Below, in pieces: positions 22,928 to 31,357 of a stretch of DNA of 40,716 nucleotides (positions are counted from its first letter, which is position 1; each line of letters starts with the position of its first letter). Below the pieces are notes generated by a model. It was not told the DNA's origin. It ran no database searches and saw nothing but the letters and a program-made list of their open reading frames with translations. Both the position numbers and the translations under genes were made by a program. The stretch comes from Sphaerochaeta sp. UBA5849 (GTDB lineage: Bacteria; Spirochaetota; Spirochaetia; Sphaerochaetales; Sphaerochaetaceae), in NCBI GenBank assembly GCA_002432715.1, contig DJGJ01000059.1, positions 22,186 to 62,901 of the forward strand. Direction: 5' to 3'.

Positions 22928-24661
22928 ATGAGGATATTCAAGGGCATAGCAGCCTCCGAAGGGTTGGCGAAGGGAAAGGCGTTGGTTCACCACCACGCTT
23001 CTTTGGCTGCAGAGAAGCAGCATATCCTGGCCGATGGGGTGCCTGGTGAATTGGCAAAGTTCCGCAGCGCCCTGCAGACTGCGAAACAAACACTGCAAGA
23101 GCATGACGCAAGCAATATTTCCAGAGAGTCGAAGGACATTCTGGAAACGCATCTGCTTATGCTCGAGGATCCCGAATATATTCAGCAGATTGAAGCCTAT
23201 ATCACCACCAATCTGGTGTGCGCCCAATGGGCCATCGATTCAGTTACCTCGAGCATGGTGGCGCTTCTTGAGCAGACGGATGACGACCTGCTTCGTGAGC
23301 GTGCTGTGGATTTCAAGGATGTATCGTTGTACTTGATCGATGCGATCAAGGGCAAGGGCCAGCGACGGATGGAACACCTGAGCGAGGATGTGATTCTTGT
23401 TGCCGACATCCTGATGCCCAGCGAGCTTTTTGCGATGGACAAGACGCACATCCTGGGCATCTGCCTCGATGGCGGTGGCAGGGCCAGCCATGTGGCAATC
23501 CTGGTTCGGGCTTTCAACATCCCCACCGTGCTTGCTGCCGGCGGGGCGTCGAAGACAGTCAACGACGGGGACGAAATCATCGTCGACGGCACCTATGGCG
23601 AGGCCTTCATCCGGCCAGACCATACGGTTTCACAGATGCTCGATGAGCGGTATGCTCTCTGGCAGCAGCACGAACTTGAGCTGCACCAGATGGCCGGCCT
23701 GTCCACCACCACGACCGACGGGCATGAGATCCTTTTGAAGACCAATATCCAGACTGCCAACGAGGTGGAAGCCGCCAAGGCCTGCGGTGCTTCAGGAATC
23801 GGGTTGTTTCGCTCCGAGTTCCTGTATATGGAATCCTTGGAGACTCCCTCGGAAGAGCGGCAGTTCCAGGTCTATAAACAGATCATCGAGGCTATGGCGC
23901 CCAAGCCGGTAACCATCCGTACCATCGATATCGGAGGGGACAAGGTGGTCAGCGGTTTGGGTATCGATGAGAAGAACCCCATCCTCGGTTGGAGGGCTGT
24001 CAGGTTCTGTCTCTCTCGCAAGGATATTTTTACCGTTCAACTCAGGGCGTTGCTCCGCGCCAGTGTCTACGGAAAATTGCAGATCATGTTCCCCATGATC
24101 AGCGGGGTGGAGGAGTTGAACGCTGTTTTACACCTCCTCGAGCATGTCAAGGGGGAGTGTCGAAGTGAACACATTCCCTTTGATCCCGATATCAAGGTGG
24201 GGACGATGATCGAGGTGCCTTCTGCAGCCTTGTGTGCAGATATTCTGGCCAAGAAGGTGGACTTCTTCTCTATTGGAACCAATGACCTGATCCAATACAC
24301 CATCGCCGTCGATCGGGGAAATGAGAAGATCGCCTACCTGTATCAGCCATTCCACCCCGGGGTGCTCAGGTCGATCAGGATGATTATCGAAATGGCCCAC
24401 CAAAACAACATACCGGTAAGCCTCTGCGGGGAGATGGCTTCCGATCCGTTCTGTTCCGTGCTGTTGGCAGGGATGGGACTGGATGAATTGAGTATGGGGT
24501 CCCAAAGCCTGCTTCAGGTTCGTAAAATTCTTCGTTCCGTCTCCTACGAGGAGGCAAAGAAACTTGCCGAACATGTGCTGAGCATGGACTCCTATCTAAC
24601 CATTACCACCTATATAAGGGAGTGGATGCATGACCGATTCGATCATTTCACCACCATTTGA
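22928..24661 (+). CDS. ptsI: PTS Enzyme I (PEP-protein phosphotransferase)
   Basis: First enzyme of the phosphotransferase system: takes phosphate from PEP and passes it to HPr; cytosolic, 577 residues. In order: N-terminal helix-rich HPr-binding domain, phospho-histidine domain with the active His188 in GGGRASHVAIL, and a PEP-binding barrel with GLFRSEFLYME (Arg295), RTIDIGGDK (Arg331), GTMIEVPSAAL, SIGTNDLIQYTIAVDR and the catalytic Cys500 in SLCGEMASDP. All key residues are present. Start MRIFKGIAASEG matches the family; no Shine-Dalgarno precedes it. No ptsH lies nearby. der starts inside its 3' end (32-nt overlap). Confidence 0.96.
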   Translation: MRIFKGIAASEGLAKGKALVHHHASLAAEKQHILADGVPGELAKFRSALQTAKQTLQEHDASNISRESKDILETHLLMLEDPEYIQQIEAYITTNLVCAQWAIDSVTSSMVALLEQTDDDLLRERAVDFKDVSLYLIDAIKGKGQRRMEHLSEDVILVADILMPSELFAMDKTHILGICLDGGGRASHVAILVRAFNIPTVLAAGGASKTVNDGDEIIVDGTYGEAFIRPDHTVSQMLDERYALWQQHELELHQMAGLSTTTTDGHEILLKTNIQTANEVEAAKACGASGIGLFRSEFLYMESLETPSEERQFQVYKQIIEAMAPKPVTIRTIDIGGDKVVSGLGIDEKNPILGWRAVRFCLSRKDIFTVQLRALLRASVYGKLQIMFPMISGVEELNAVLHLLEHVKGECRSEHIPFDPDIKVGTMIEVPSAALCADILAKKVDFFSIGTNDLIQYTIAVDRGNEKIAYLYQPFHPGVLRSIRMIIEMAHQNNIPVSLCGEMASDPFCSVLLAGMGLDELSMGSQSLLQVRKILRSVSYEEAKKLAEHVLSMDSYLTITTYIREWMHDRFDHFTTI

Positions 24662-26174
24662 AACCGTTGATACCCAGGTAAAGATTCCTGTGGTATCCAT
24701 CATAGGACGGCCCAATGTGGGCAAGTCCACCCTCTTTAATCGCCTCATTGGAAAACGACGAGCCATTACCGACCCCACGCCCGGGGTTACCCGCGATCCG
24801 ATTCCCGAGCGTTGGCTGTTGGGGAACCACCCGGTCACCCTCATCGATTCCGGCGGAGTAAAAGTCGACCGGGACAGCATGGATGATTTGGTAGCACAAA
24901 AGAGCCTGGGTCTGCTCTCCATCAGCGATGCCATAATTTTTATGATGGACTGCACCGAAATAACCGCCGAGGATCGGGAGCTCTTGGAGTACCTGCGCCC
25001 CTACACCGACAAGATCGTCTTGGTGGTCAACAAGATAGACGACCCCAAACGGGAAGACCTGCTATGGGAATACTACGAGTATGGGTATCAGCGGATTTTG
25101 GGTGTTTCAGCCGCCCATGGTCTGGGTATCGAGGAGTTGGAGGAAACCCTGCTGGGCATGCTCGATTTGGTAAGCCTGGAAGAGGCTCCCGAGGAAGCCG
25201 AACGGGTGAAGATTGCGATTCTCGGTAAACCCAATACCGGCAAATCCACGTTGACCAACCTGTTGGTCGGCAAGGATATTTCAATCGTCAGTGACATTGC
25301 CGGTACCACCCGTGATGTGGTGATGGGAGCCTTCAACTACAAGGGAACCGACTTTACCGTACTCGATACCGCAGGCATCCGGCGCAAGAGCAAGGTTGAG
25401 GAGGATGTCGAGTATTACTCGGTCAACCGTGCCATCAAGACGATTGATGAAGCCGATGTTGTTTTGTTGATGATCGACAGCGTCGAAGGACTTTCCGATC
25501 AGGACAAGAAGATTGCCAATCTTATAGTACGCCGTGGAAAGGGAATCATTCTGGTATTGAACAAGATCGATCTGCTTGCAGGAATCGGCAATGAGTTGGA
25601 GGCGATCAAGGACCGAGTCAGATTCCTGTTCCCGATTCTCAATTTTGCACCGATTACTTCCATCAGCGCCTTGAAAGGCCAGGATATCGGGAAGCTGCTC
25701 GACATGGTCTGGATGGTGTGGAAGCAGCTGAACAAGCGCGTTGACACCGCCCGCCTCAATGAGGCGATCAAGGTCTGGAGCGAGGCTTATCAACCACCGC
25801 GCGGCGGCAGCGGCCACTATAAGGTGTATTATGGAACCCAAATCAGCGCCAATCCGGTGAAATTCCTGTTTTTTGTTAACCGTGTAAAGGAATTCCCGCA
25901 GATTTACATCCAATATCTAAAGAACAACATCAGAAAGGACCTTGGTTTTACCCTCATCCCCGTCGAGATTGATCTTCGTGAGCGGAGGCGAAATCCCTCA
26001 CTGCATGAACGTGGGCCTAAGGCTCCAGCCAATCCTGCACCCCAGAAAGAGGTGAAGCGGAACACTGGAGGCAAGGCGGTAGCAAAACCGAAGGCTACCA
26101 AACCCGGCAACAAGGCTGCAGTAGACAAGGCCCGTAAGCGCAACGAGAAGCAGAGCGGCCGGAGGCGGGATTAA
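24630..26174 (+). CDS. der: Ribosome biogenesis GTPase Der (EngA)
   Basis: Tandem-domain GTPase needed for 50S assembly; 514 residues, longer than the usual 440-490. First GTPase: GRPNVGKS (26-33), IDSGG and NKID. Second GTPase: GKPNTGKS (near residue 200), LDTAGIRRK and NKIDLL. A C-terminal KH-like domain ends near residue 465 (GGSGHYKVYYGTQ, FLFFVN), and a roughly 45-residue Lys/Ala/Pro/Arg-rich tail follows. The ATG at 24630 has GGGAGTGG upstream and gives about 20 extra residues before the first G1 motif; a GTG at codon 21 is the alternative. Translation likely couples to ptsI. Confidence 0.95.
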   Translation: MTDSIISPPFETVDTQVKIPVVSIIGRPNVGKSTLFNRLIGKRRAITDPTPGVTRDPIPERWLLGNHPVTLIDSGGVKVDRDSMDDLVAQKSLGLLSISDAIIFMMDCTEITAEDRELLEYLRPYTDKIVLVVNKIDDPKREDLLWEYYEYGYQRILGVSAAHGLGIEELEETLLGMLDLVSLEEAPEEAERVKIAILGKPNTGKSTLTNLLVGKDISIVSDIAGTTRDVVMGAFNYKGTDFTVLDTAGIRRKSKVEEDVEYYSVNRAIKTIDEADVVLLMIDSVEGLSDQDKKIANLIVRRGKGIILVLNKIDLLAGIGNELEAIKDRVRFLFPILNFAPITSISALKGQDIGKLLDMVWMVWKQLNKRVDTARLNEAIKVWSEAYQPPRGGSGHYKVYYGTQISANPVKFLFFVNRVKEFPQIYIQYLKNNIRKDLGFTLIPVEIDLRERRRNPSLHERGPKAPANPAPQKEVKRNTGGKAVAKPKATKPGNKAAVDKARKRNEKQSGRRRD

Positions 26175-26176
26175 GA

Positions 26177-26884
26177 ATGGGGTTCTTGGTAGACCAAGGC
26201 ATCAGGGTACTGTGCCTCGATATTGATGGAACCATCTATCCCAAGCGGATGCTCAACAGCAGAATGCTTCGCTCTTCATTCCCTTCGCTTCGGTTGGCCA
26301 TGGCCTTCAACTGGGCTCGTAAAGAGTATCGCCGGCTCCAGGATCAGGAGCCGGGCCTGAGGCCGAATCGTGAAGGCTTGTTGGACTTTCAGGCTCGTTT
26401 GGTTGCCGGTCGACTCGGCCGTCCTCTGGATGCGCACAGTCTGCAAAAAACTCGTGCCTCCATCGAGCGGCAGTTTTATCAGGCTTGGGAACGTTCATTT
26501 CGTTCGATCAAGGCTTATGATGGGATGCGCTCTGCACTCATTGAGGCGAAACGGCATGGTCTTGCCATTGCGGTTTTCAGTGATTTCCCTCTCGCCGGCA
26601 AACTGGAGACTTTGGGGATTGCTGACCTCGTGGACCATGCATACAGCTCTGAAGAAAGCGGTTATCTGAAACCGAGCAGCCGGGCATTCTCGTTTTTGCT
26701 TGAACGTTTGGCACTGCCTCCGACTCAGGTTCTTTTCATGGGAGACAGCTACTCCAAGGATTGTCAAGGTGCCAAGAAGGCAGGTATGTACTCCTGCCTG
26801 ATTACCTCGAAGCACAAACCAGTCTACCCTGATGCCGATCTTGTAGTCTGCTCTTGGAAGGAGTTCGCTTCTCTGGTACTCTGA
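26177..26884 (+). CDS. HAD-superfamily hydrolase
   Basis: Cytosolic phosphatase-like protein, 235 residues. HAD motifs are all visible: motif I CLDIDGTIYP (nucleophile Asp in DxDGT), motif II in VFSDFP, the Lys of GYLKPSSRAF (motif III) and motif IV GDSYSKDCQGAKKAG. An all-alpha cap lies between motifs I and II, which resembles small-molecule phosphatases of the phosphoglycolate-phosphatase type. The substrate cannot be told from sequence. It begins 2 nt after the der stop and precedes the coiled-coil gene by 17 nt, so the three are probably one transcript. Confidence 0.85.
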   Translation: MGFLVDQGIRVLCLDIDGTIYPKRMLNSRMLRSSFPSLRLAMAFNWARKEYRRLQDQEPGLRPNREGLLDFQARLVAGRLGRPLDAHSLQKTRASIERQFYQAWERSFRSIKAYDGMRSALIEAKRHGLAIAVFSDFPLAGKLETLGIADLVDHAYSSEESGYLKPSSRAFSFLLERLALPPTQVLFMGDSYSKDCQGAKKAGMYSCLITSKHKPVYPDADLVVCSWKEFASLVL

Positions 26885-26901
26885 ATGCATGGAGGTGCGG
26901 T

Positions 26902-28440
26902 ATGGGACTTGAACTCTTGCTTCCTGTCATCCTGTTTCTGATCACGTTGGTTATTATCTACTTATTGCGGGTGGAGGATAAGCGTGACCGACGCTTGGAT
27001 TTGATGAAGCAGAAGGTGAGTCTCTTCTCCCGGGAAGTGGAATCGGCCCGATCGCAGTTCAAGGATACCGCACAACAGGTGGAAGAGCGGGTCAATCATA
27101 AGATTGAAGCCTCCCAGCAGATGCTGATGAGGCTTGACAACCAACTTGCCGAGCTCGAGGTTCGCAGTGACGATCTTGCCAAGCTTCAGGGTGTACTCAA
27201 CACATATCGCGACTCCCTGACCAAGCTTGGCTCAACCACGGCACAGGTTGAGGCGCGAATCGAGCAGGTCAAGGAAGAAGTGCCACGCATTGAAGCTGTG
27301 CAGGCGATCATTGACGGATTCGATGCAAGACTCGAGGCATTCAGGAATTCGTTGCAAGCCATCATAGAGGATGGTACAGATGCAATTTCCAATCAGCAGC
27401 TTCGAGTCAAGCAGTTGTTGGACAGCTCGTATGCAAAGCTCCAGGAGTATGAGAGTGAAGTACAAGAGGTGGAGCGAGCCAACCAAGCGAGAGTCGCATC
27501 CCATTCAGAGATGCTCAAGAGCCATGAGGCTGCTTCTCTGGCTGTCCTTTCCGGCCAACTTGCAAAAATCCGCCAGCTCGGAGATGAGAGTGATCAAATC
27601 ATCGCTTCCAACGGACATGCATTGGAGCAGGCCCGCGAGCAGGCTTTCCAAGACCTGAACGAGCAGAAGAAACAGTACGAACAGCTTAAGACTGAAATCG
27701 AGGAAACCCTCGTTCAGCAGAAGCAGATAGTGCAACAATTGTTGGTAGAGGTTAATGCCCAAACACTACAGTCCTTGAAGGATTTCTCACAACAATGCAA
27801 TGGTGAGATGGATGCCCTGTTAACCCATGCCATTACCAAGATGGACCAAGCTTTCCATACCATGGTCCATACTATCACGAGTTTTATCCAGGAGTTGCAG
27901 GAACGCGTACTGCAGGCCCAACAGATGAGTGAGAAGCTCAAGGAGCAGGAACACGTAAATCTGGAAACGTATGCCGCCCAGATTCAGCAACTGGTACAGC
28001 GAAATGACGACGTGCAGGAGAGACTGCGACGGGATGGCCGTAAGCAGGAAGAGCTTGCTCAAGTAATCGCACATCTCAAGGATGAGGCGACAACCCTGCA
28101 TGCAGATCTCATCCGTTTGAATGGTGAGAAAGAGAATCTCATTGCATCGAATACCCAGGAAAGCAACACCGCTGCGGCTCTTACAGCGTCACTTGCTTCT
28201 CTTGCCCTGCAATTGACCCAAAAACAGGATGAGCTGCAAACGATCACAGAAACAATCCAGCAACAAGAGGCGCAGGCCCAAGCCCATCTTTCCAAACCTG
28301 AGATGGAAGAACCTGTTGAGATGGAGGAACCCTCTGAAGAAGAGGGCTCGGCCAAGGAAGAAAAAGCATGGGTTGAGTATGTTCCTGAGGGTGAAGAAGA
28401 AGAGATCTCTCTGGATGAGGAAGAGGACAAAAATACTTGA
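26902..28440 (+). CDS. Membrane-anchored long coiled-coil protein (SpiroCoCo-like)
   Basis: 512 residues from the ATG at 26902, which follows GGAGG (26891-26895). One N-terminal membrane helix (about 5-22, LLLPVILFLITLVIIYLL) is followed by a short basic stretch, then more than 400 residues of almost unbroken heptad-like sequence rich in Glu, Gln, Lys and Leu, and a very acidic C-terminal tail (about 465-512, with EEEEISLDEEEDK). No enzymatic motif is seen. It resembles what databases call SpiroCoCo family coiled-coil protein, from memory and unchecked. The shape suggests a structural or scaffolding role under the inner membrane. It lies directly upstream of the grpE promoter region. Confidence 0.8.
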   Translation: MGLELLLPVILFLITLVIIYLLRVEDKRDRRLDLMKQKVSLFSREVESARSQFKDTAQQVEERVNHKIEASQQMLMRLDNQLAELEVRSDDLAKLQGVLNTYRDSLTKLGSTTAQVEARIEQVKEEVPRIEAVQAIIDGFDARLEAFRNSLQAIIEDGTDAISNQQLRVKQLLDSSYAKLQEYESEVQEVERANQARVASHSEMLKSHEAASLAVLSGQLAKIRQLGDESDQIIASNGHALEQAREQAFQDLNEQKKQYEQLKTEIEETLVQQKQIVQQLLVEVNAQTLQSLKDFSQQCNGEMDALLTHAITKMDQAFHTMVHTITSFIQELQERVLQAQQMSEKLKEQEHVNLETYAAQIQQLVQRNDDVQERLRRDGRKQEELAQVIAHLKDEATTLHADLIRLNGEKENLIASNTQESNTAAALTASLASLALQLTQKQDELQTITETIQQQEAQAQAHLSKPEMEEPVEMEEPSEEEGSAKEEKAWVEYVPEGEEEEISLDEEEDKNT

Positions 28441-28466
28441 CGCTTCCTCTTGTGTGTGAGTATGTT
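28437..28466 (+). promoter_or_regulatory. Candidate promoter for grpE
   Basis: TTGACG (28437-28442) overlaps the stop codon of the coiled-coil gene, with an 18-bp spacer and TATGTT (28461-28466). It would give a leader of about 140 nt before grpE. No CIRCE (TTAGCACTC-N9-GAGTGCTAA) is present. The match is moderate. Confidence 0.4.
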
Positions 28467-28474
28467 ATCAGCAT

Positions 28475-28555
28475 GCCCGAGGTCGGGCTACTCTCTATGA
28501 TATGAATGGTTATGATTCTGAGCCCGGCACATGGGAAGTTTCTGTATGCCGGGTT
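28475..28555 (+). promoter_or_regulatory. Two GC-rich hairpins in the grpE leader
   Basis: GCCCG (28475-28479) pairs with CGGGC (28484-28488) around AGGT. AGCCCGGCA (28521-28529) pairs with TGCCGGGTT (28547-28555), 9 bp with one wobble, around a 17-nt loop. The GCCCG element occurs in both left arms, so alternative pairing is possible. Neither has a T-run. A temperature- or processing-related role is only a guess. Confidence 0.4.
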
Positions 28556-28611
28556 TACAAATAGACATGTGCCAATACCCTGTTTTGGCGTATGGGAAAT
28601 CGAGGGACGGA

Positions 28612-29244
28612 ATGGAAAAGAAAAATAAGAAAAGCAAGGCTGATGCACAAGATGAAGTGAAAACTGCAACCGCTCAGGCTGTTGAAACCCAGCAGGAGGC
28701 TCCTGCTTCTTCGGAAGCAGCAGGACAGGAAAGTAATGTCCCGTCTGAACTTGAACAGAAGGAGTTGGAAATCGTGCAATTGAAAGAACAGCTTGCAGCA
28801 TCTCAAAGTGAGGTTGCCTCCTTGAAGGAGCAAATGCTTCGCGACCGTGCAGATCTTGAGAATTATAGAAAACGTCTCATCCGTGACAAGGAAGAATCCA
28901 TCAAGTTTGCCAACGAGAGCCTGATCCGCGACCTTTTGCAGCCGCTTGACGATTTCAACCGTGCGTTGGAAGCTGCTGAGTCCGCCAAGGATTATACCAA
29001 GGTGCATGACGGGGTGGTGATGGTAAACTCCCAGCTGTACTCTACATTGGAGAAGAACTGGGGTCTTCAGCGAATTGAAGCAGTCGGGAAGGAGTTCAAT
29101 CCCGAAGAGCATGAAGCCTATATGGTGGTTGCCGACGATTCCTTGGAAACCGAAACGGTACTGGAAGAGTTCGCCGTTGGTTACAAACTTCATGGCAGAG
29201 TACTTCGGCCTTCAAAGGTAAAAGTAGGTAAGCCAAACGTTTGA
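28612..29244 (+). CDS. grpE: Nucleotide exchange factor GrpE
   Basis: Cochaperone that releases ADP from DnaK; 210 residues. The start MEKKNKKSKADAQ is set by GAGGGA upstream; an in-frame ATG 27 codons earlier is not family-like. A long charged N-terminal region and helix (MLRDRADLENYRKRLIRDKEE) forms the dimeric coiled coil. The C-terminal beta domain carries the GrpE signature GKEFNPEEHEAYMVV and GYKLHGRVLRPSKVKVGK. First gene of grpE-dnaK-dnaJ; no hrcA repressor gene lies in the window. Confidence 0.96.
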   Translation: MEKKNKKSKADAQDEVKTATAQAVETQQEAPASSEAAGQESNVPSELEQKELEIVQLKEQLAASQSEVASLKEQMLRDRADLENYRKRLIRDKEESIKFANESLIRDLLQPLDDFNRALEAAESAKDYTKVHDGVVMVNSQLYSTLEKNWGLQRIEAVGKEFNPEEHEAYMVVADDSLETETVLEEFAVGYKLHGRVLRPSKVKVGKPNV

Positions 29245-29269
29245 CGTTTAGCTACGGTATGAGTACCTT
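29241..29269 (+). promoter_or_regulatory. Candidate internal promoter for dnaK
   Basis: TTGACG (29241-29246) overlaps the grpE stop; after a 17-bp spacer comes TACCTT (29264-29269). The -10 is weak (TA...T only). If used, transcription would begin just at the hairpin that follows. Confidence 0.3.
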
Positions 29270-29274
29270 AGGTG

Positions 29275-29292
29275 CAGGGAGAAAATTCCCTG
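29275..29292 (+). promoter_or_regulatory. Hairpin between grpE and dnaK
   Basis: CAGGGAG (29275-29281) pairs with TTCCCTG (29286-29292) around an AAAA loop, with one wobble at the loop end. No T-run follows. It may protect or process the dnaK message. Confidence 0.45.
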
Positions 29293-29334
29293 AACCATGA
29301 ATTTGATAGTTACATAGGAGAGGAGAAATATAAA

Positions 29335-31257
29335 ATGGGAAGAATTATAGGAATTGACTTGGGTACCACCAATAGCTGCGTTGCAGTTATGGAAGGTAAT
29401 GATCCTGTGGTCATTGCAAACAGCGAAGGCCAGAGGACGACTCCCAGTATTGTTGCATTTACCTCCAAGGGCGATCGCTTGGTAGGTCAGCCTGCAAAGA
29501 ACCAGATGGTTACAAACGCCGAGAATACTGTATGGTCGATCAAGCGCTTCATGGGTCGCAAGTATCATGAAGTTCCCTCTGAACTTGGAAAGATTCCGTA
29601 CAAAGTGGTCGCCAAGAATGGTGATGAGATAAAGATCGACATCCGTGGAGAGTTATACTCACCTCAGGAGATTTCTGCTGCAATCCTGCAGAAGATGAAG
29701 AAGACCGCAGAAGACTATCTTGGTGAGCCTGTCACCGAAGCCGTCATCACGGTCCCTGCATACTTCAACGATGCTCAGAGGCAGGCAACCAAGGATGCAG
29801 GCAAGATCGCCGGCCTTGACGTCAAGCGCATCGTAAACGAACCGACCGCAGCAGCCCTTGCATATGGCCTTGGGAAGGATGCTTCACGGGAAGAGAAGAT
29901 TGCAGTGTACGACCTTGGTGGCGGTACCTTCGACATCTCCATTCTCGAGCTGGGCGATGGTGTTTTTGAAGTTAAGTCCACCAATGGCGATACTCACCTC
30001 GGTGGTGACGACTTTGACCAGAGGATCATCGAATGGATGATCAGCGAGTTCAAGAAGTCCAACGCAATCGATCTCAGCAATGACAAGATGGCCTTGCAGA
30101 GACTGCGTGAAGCAGCTGAGAAGGCGAAGATCGAGCTCTCCAACTCGACCAGCACCGACATCAACCTGCCCTTCATCACCGCTGACAGCACTGGTCCGAA
30201 GCATCTGCAGATGTCTCTTTCCCGTGCAAAGTTCGAGCAGCTGACCGCTGACCTGATCGAGCGCACCAAGCTCCCGGTCAAGAATGCACTCCGTGATGCC
30301 GGTCTGACTGCAGCCGATGTTGATGAGGTCATCCTCGTTGGTGGTTCCACCAGAATCCCCGCTGTCCAGGCGATGGTCCGCGAGCTGTTCGGCAAGGAGC
30401 CCCACAAGGGCGTGAACCCCGATGAAGTTGTAGCCATGGGCGCTGCAATCCAGGGTGGAATCCTTGGTGGAAACGTCAAGGACGTTCTGTTGCTTGATGT
30501 TACGCCGCTCTCCTTGGGTATTGAGACCCTCGGTGGTGTCTGCACCCGCTTGATCGAGCGCAACACGACCATTCCAACCCGCAAGAGCCAGATTTTCTCG
30601 ACTGCTGCTGATGGACAGACTGCTGTGAGCATCCATGTTCTGCAGGGTGAGCGTGAAATGGCTTCCCAGAACAGGACCCTCGGCAAGTTCGATTTGATCG
30701 GTATTCCTGCCGCCCCCCGTGGCGTTCCCCAGATTGAAGTCACCTTCGATATTGACGCCAACGGCATTGTCCACGTTTCTGCAAAGGATCTTGGCACCGG
30801 CAAGGAGCAGAAGATTCGCATTGAAGCCTCCAGCGGCCTCAGTGACGCCGAAATTGAAAAGATGGTCAAGGAAGCAGAAGCTCACGCTGAAGAGGATAAG
30901 AGGGAACGTGCACGTATCGATGCCCGCAACGAGGCTGACAGCTTGATTTACTCCACGGAGAAGTCCTTGAAGGAGTACGGGGATAAGATCAGCGGCGATG
31001 ATAAGGCAAAGATTGAAAGTTCCATCGCCGACCTGAAGAGAGTGATGGAGAATCAAGGGGCGAGTGCCGAGGAAATCAAGGCGAAGAATGAGGCCTTGCA
31101 ACAGGCAGCATACAAGCTTGCCGAAGAAGTGTACAAGCACACCGCCTCTCAGGGTGCCGAGGCTTCTGCAACCCAGGAAGAACCTTCCGAAGCAGCTTCC
31201 CAGCCGAAGCATACGAAGGACGGAGTTGAGGATGCAGACTTCGAAGTTGTAGACTAA
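29335..31257 (+). CDS. dnaK: Chaperone DnaK (Hsp70)
   Basis: ATP-driven chaperone, 640 residues, the normal length. Start MGRIIGIDLGTTNSCVAV is fixed by family alignment and GAGGAGAA upstream. ATPase domain motifs: GIDLGTTNS, VYDLGGGTFDIS and VILVGGSTRIPAVQ. The substrate-binding domain has DVTPLSLGIETLGGV and the lid follows, ending in GVEDADFEVVD. It works with GrpE and DnaJ, its immediate neighbours. Confidence 0.99.
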   Translation: MGRIIGIDLGTTNSCVAVMEGNDPVVIANSEGQRTTPSIVAFTSKGDRLVGQPAKNQMVTNAENTVWSIKRFMGRKYHEVPSELGKIPYKVVAKNGDEIKIDIRGELYSPQEISAAILQKMKKTAEDYLGEPVTEAVITVPAYFNDAQRQATKDAGKIAGLDVKRIVNEPTAAALAYGLGKDASREEKIAVYDLGGGTFDISILELGDGVFEVKSTNGDTHLGGDDFDQRIIEWMISEFKKSNAIDLSNDKMALQRLREAAEKAKIELSNSTSTDINLPFITADSTGPKHLQMSLSRAKFEQLTADLIERTKLPVKNALRDAGLTAADVDEVILVGGSTRIPAVQAMVRELFGKEPHKGVNPDEVVAMGAAIQGGILGGNVKDVLLLDVTPLSLGIETLGGVCTRLIERNTTIPTRKSQIFSTAADGQTAVSIHVLQGEREMASQNRTLGKFDLIGIPAAPRGVPQIEVTFDIDANGIVHVSAKDLGTGKEQKIRIEASSGLSDAEIEKMVKEAEAHAEEDKRERARIDARNEADSLIYSTEKSLKEYGDKISGDDKAKIESSIADLKRVMENQGASAEEIKAKNEALQQAAYKLAEEVYKHTASQGAEASATQEEPSEAASQPKHTKDGVEDADFEVVD

Positions 31258-31294
31258 GGAGTCGGTAACAGGGTACTATAGCATAACGGCTTAC

Positions 31295-31322
31295 CATCAT
31301 GTCGGCTTCGGCCGACATGATG
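31295..31322 (+). promoter_or_regulatory. Perfect 12-bp hairpin with TTCG tetraloop between dnaK and dnaJ
   Basis: CATCATGTCGGC (31295-31306), TTCG, GCCGACATGATG (31311-31322): every base pairs. Only three Ts follow, so it is a poor intrinsic terminator but a very stable RNA structure. Likely effects are protection of the dnaK 3' end or reduced dnaJ expression. Confidence 0.75.
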
Positions 31323-31357
31323 TTTCTGAGGCCAATCTGTTCTAAGGAAGTCGCATC

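Noticed and set aside
28441..28611. CIRCE heat-shock operator upstream of grpE
   Set aside because: Neither TTAGCACTC nor GAGTGCTAA, nor a close variant, is present.
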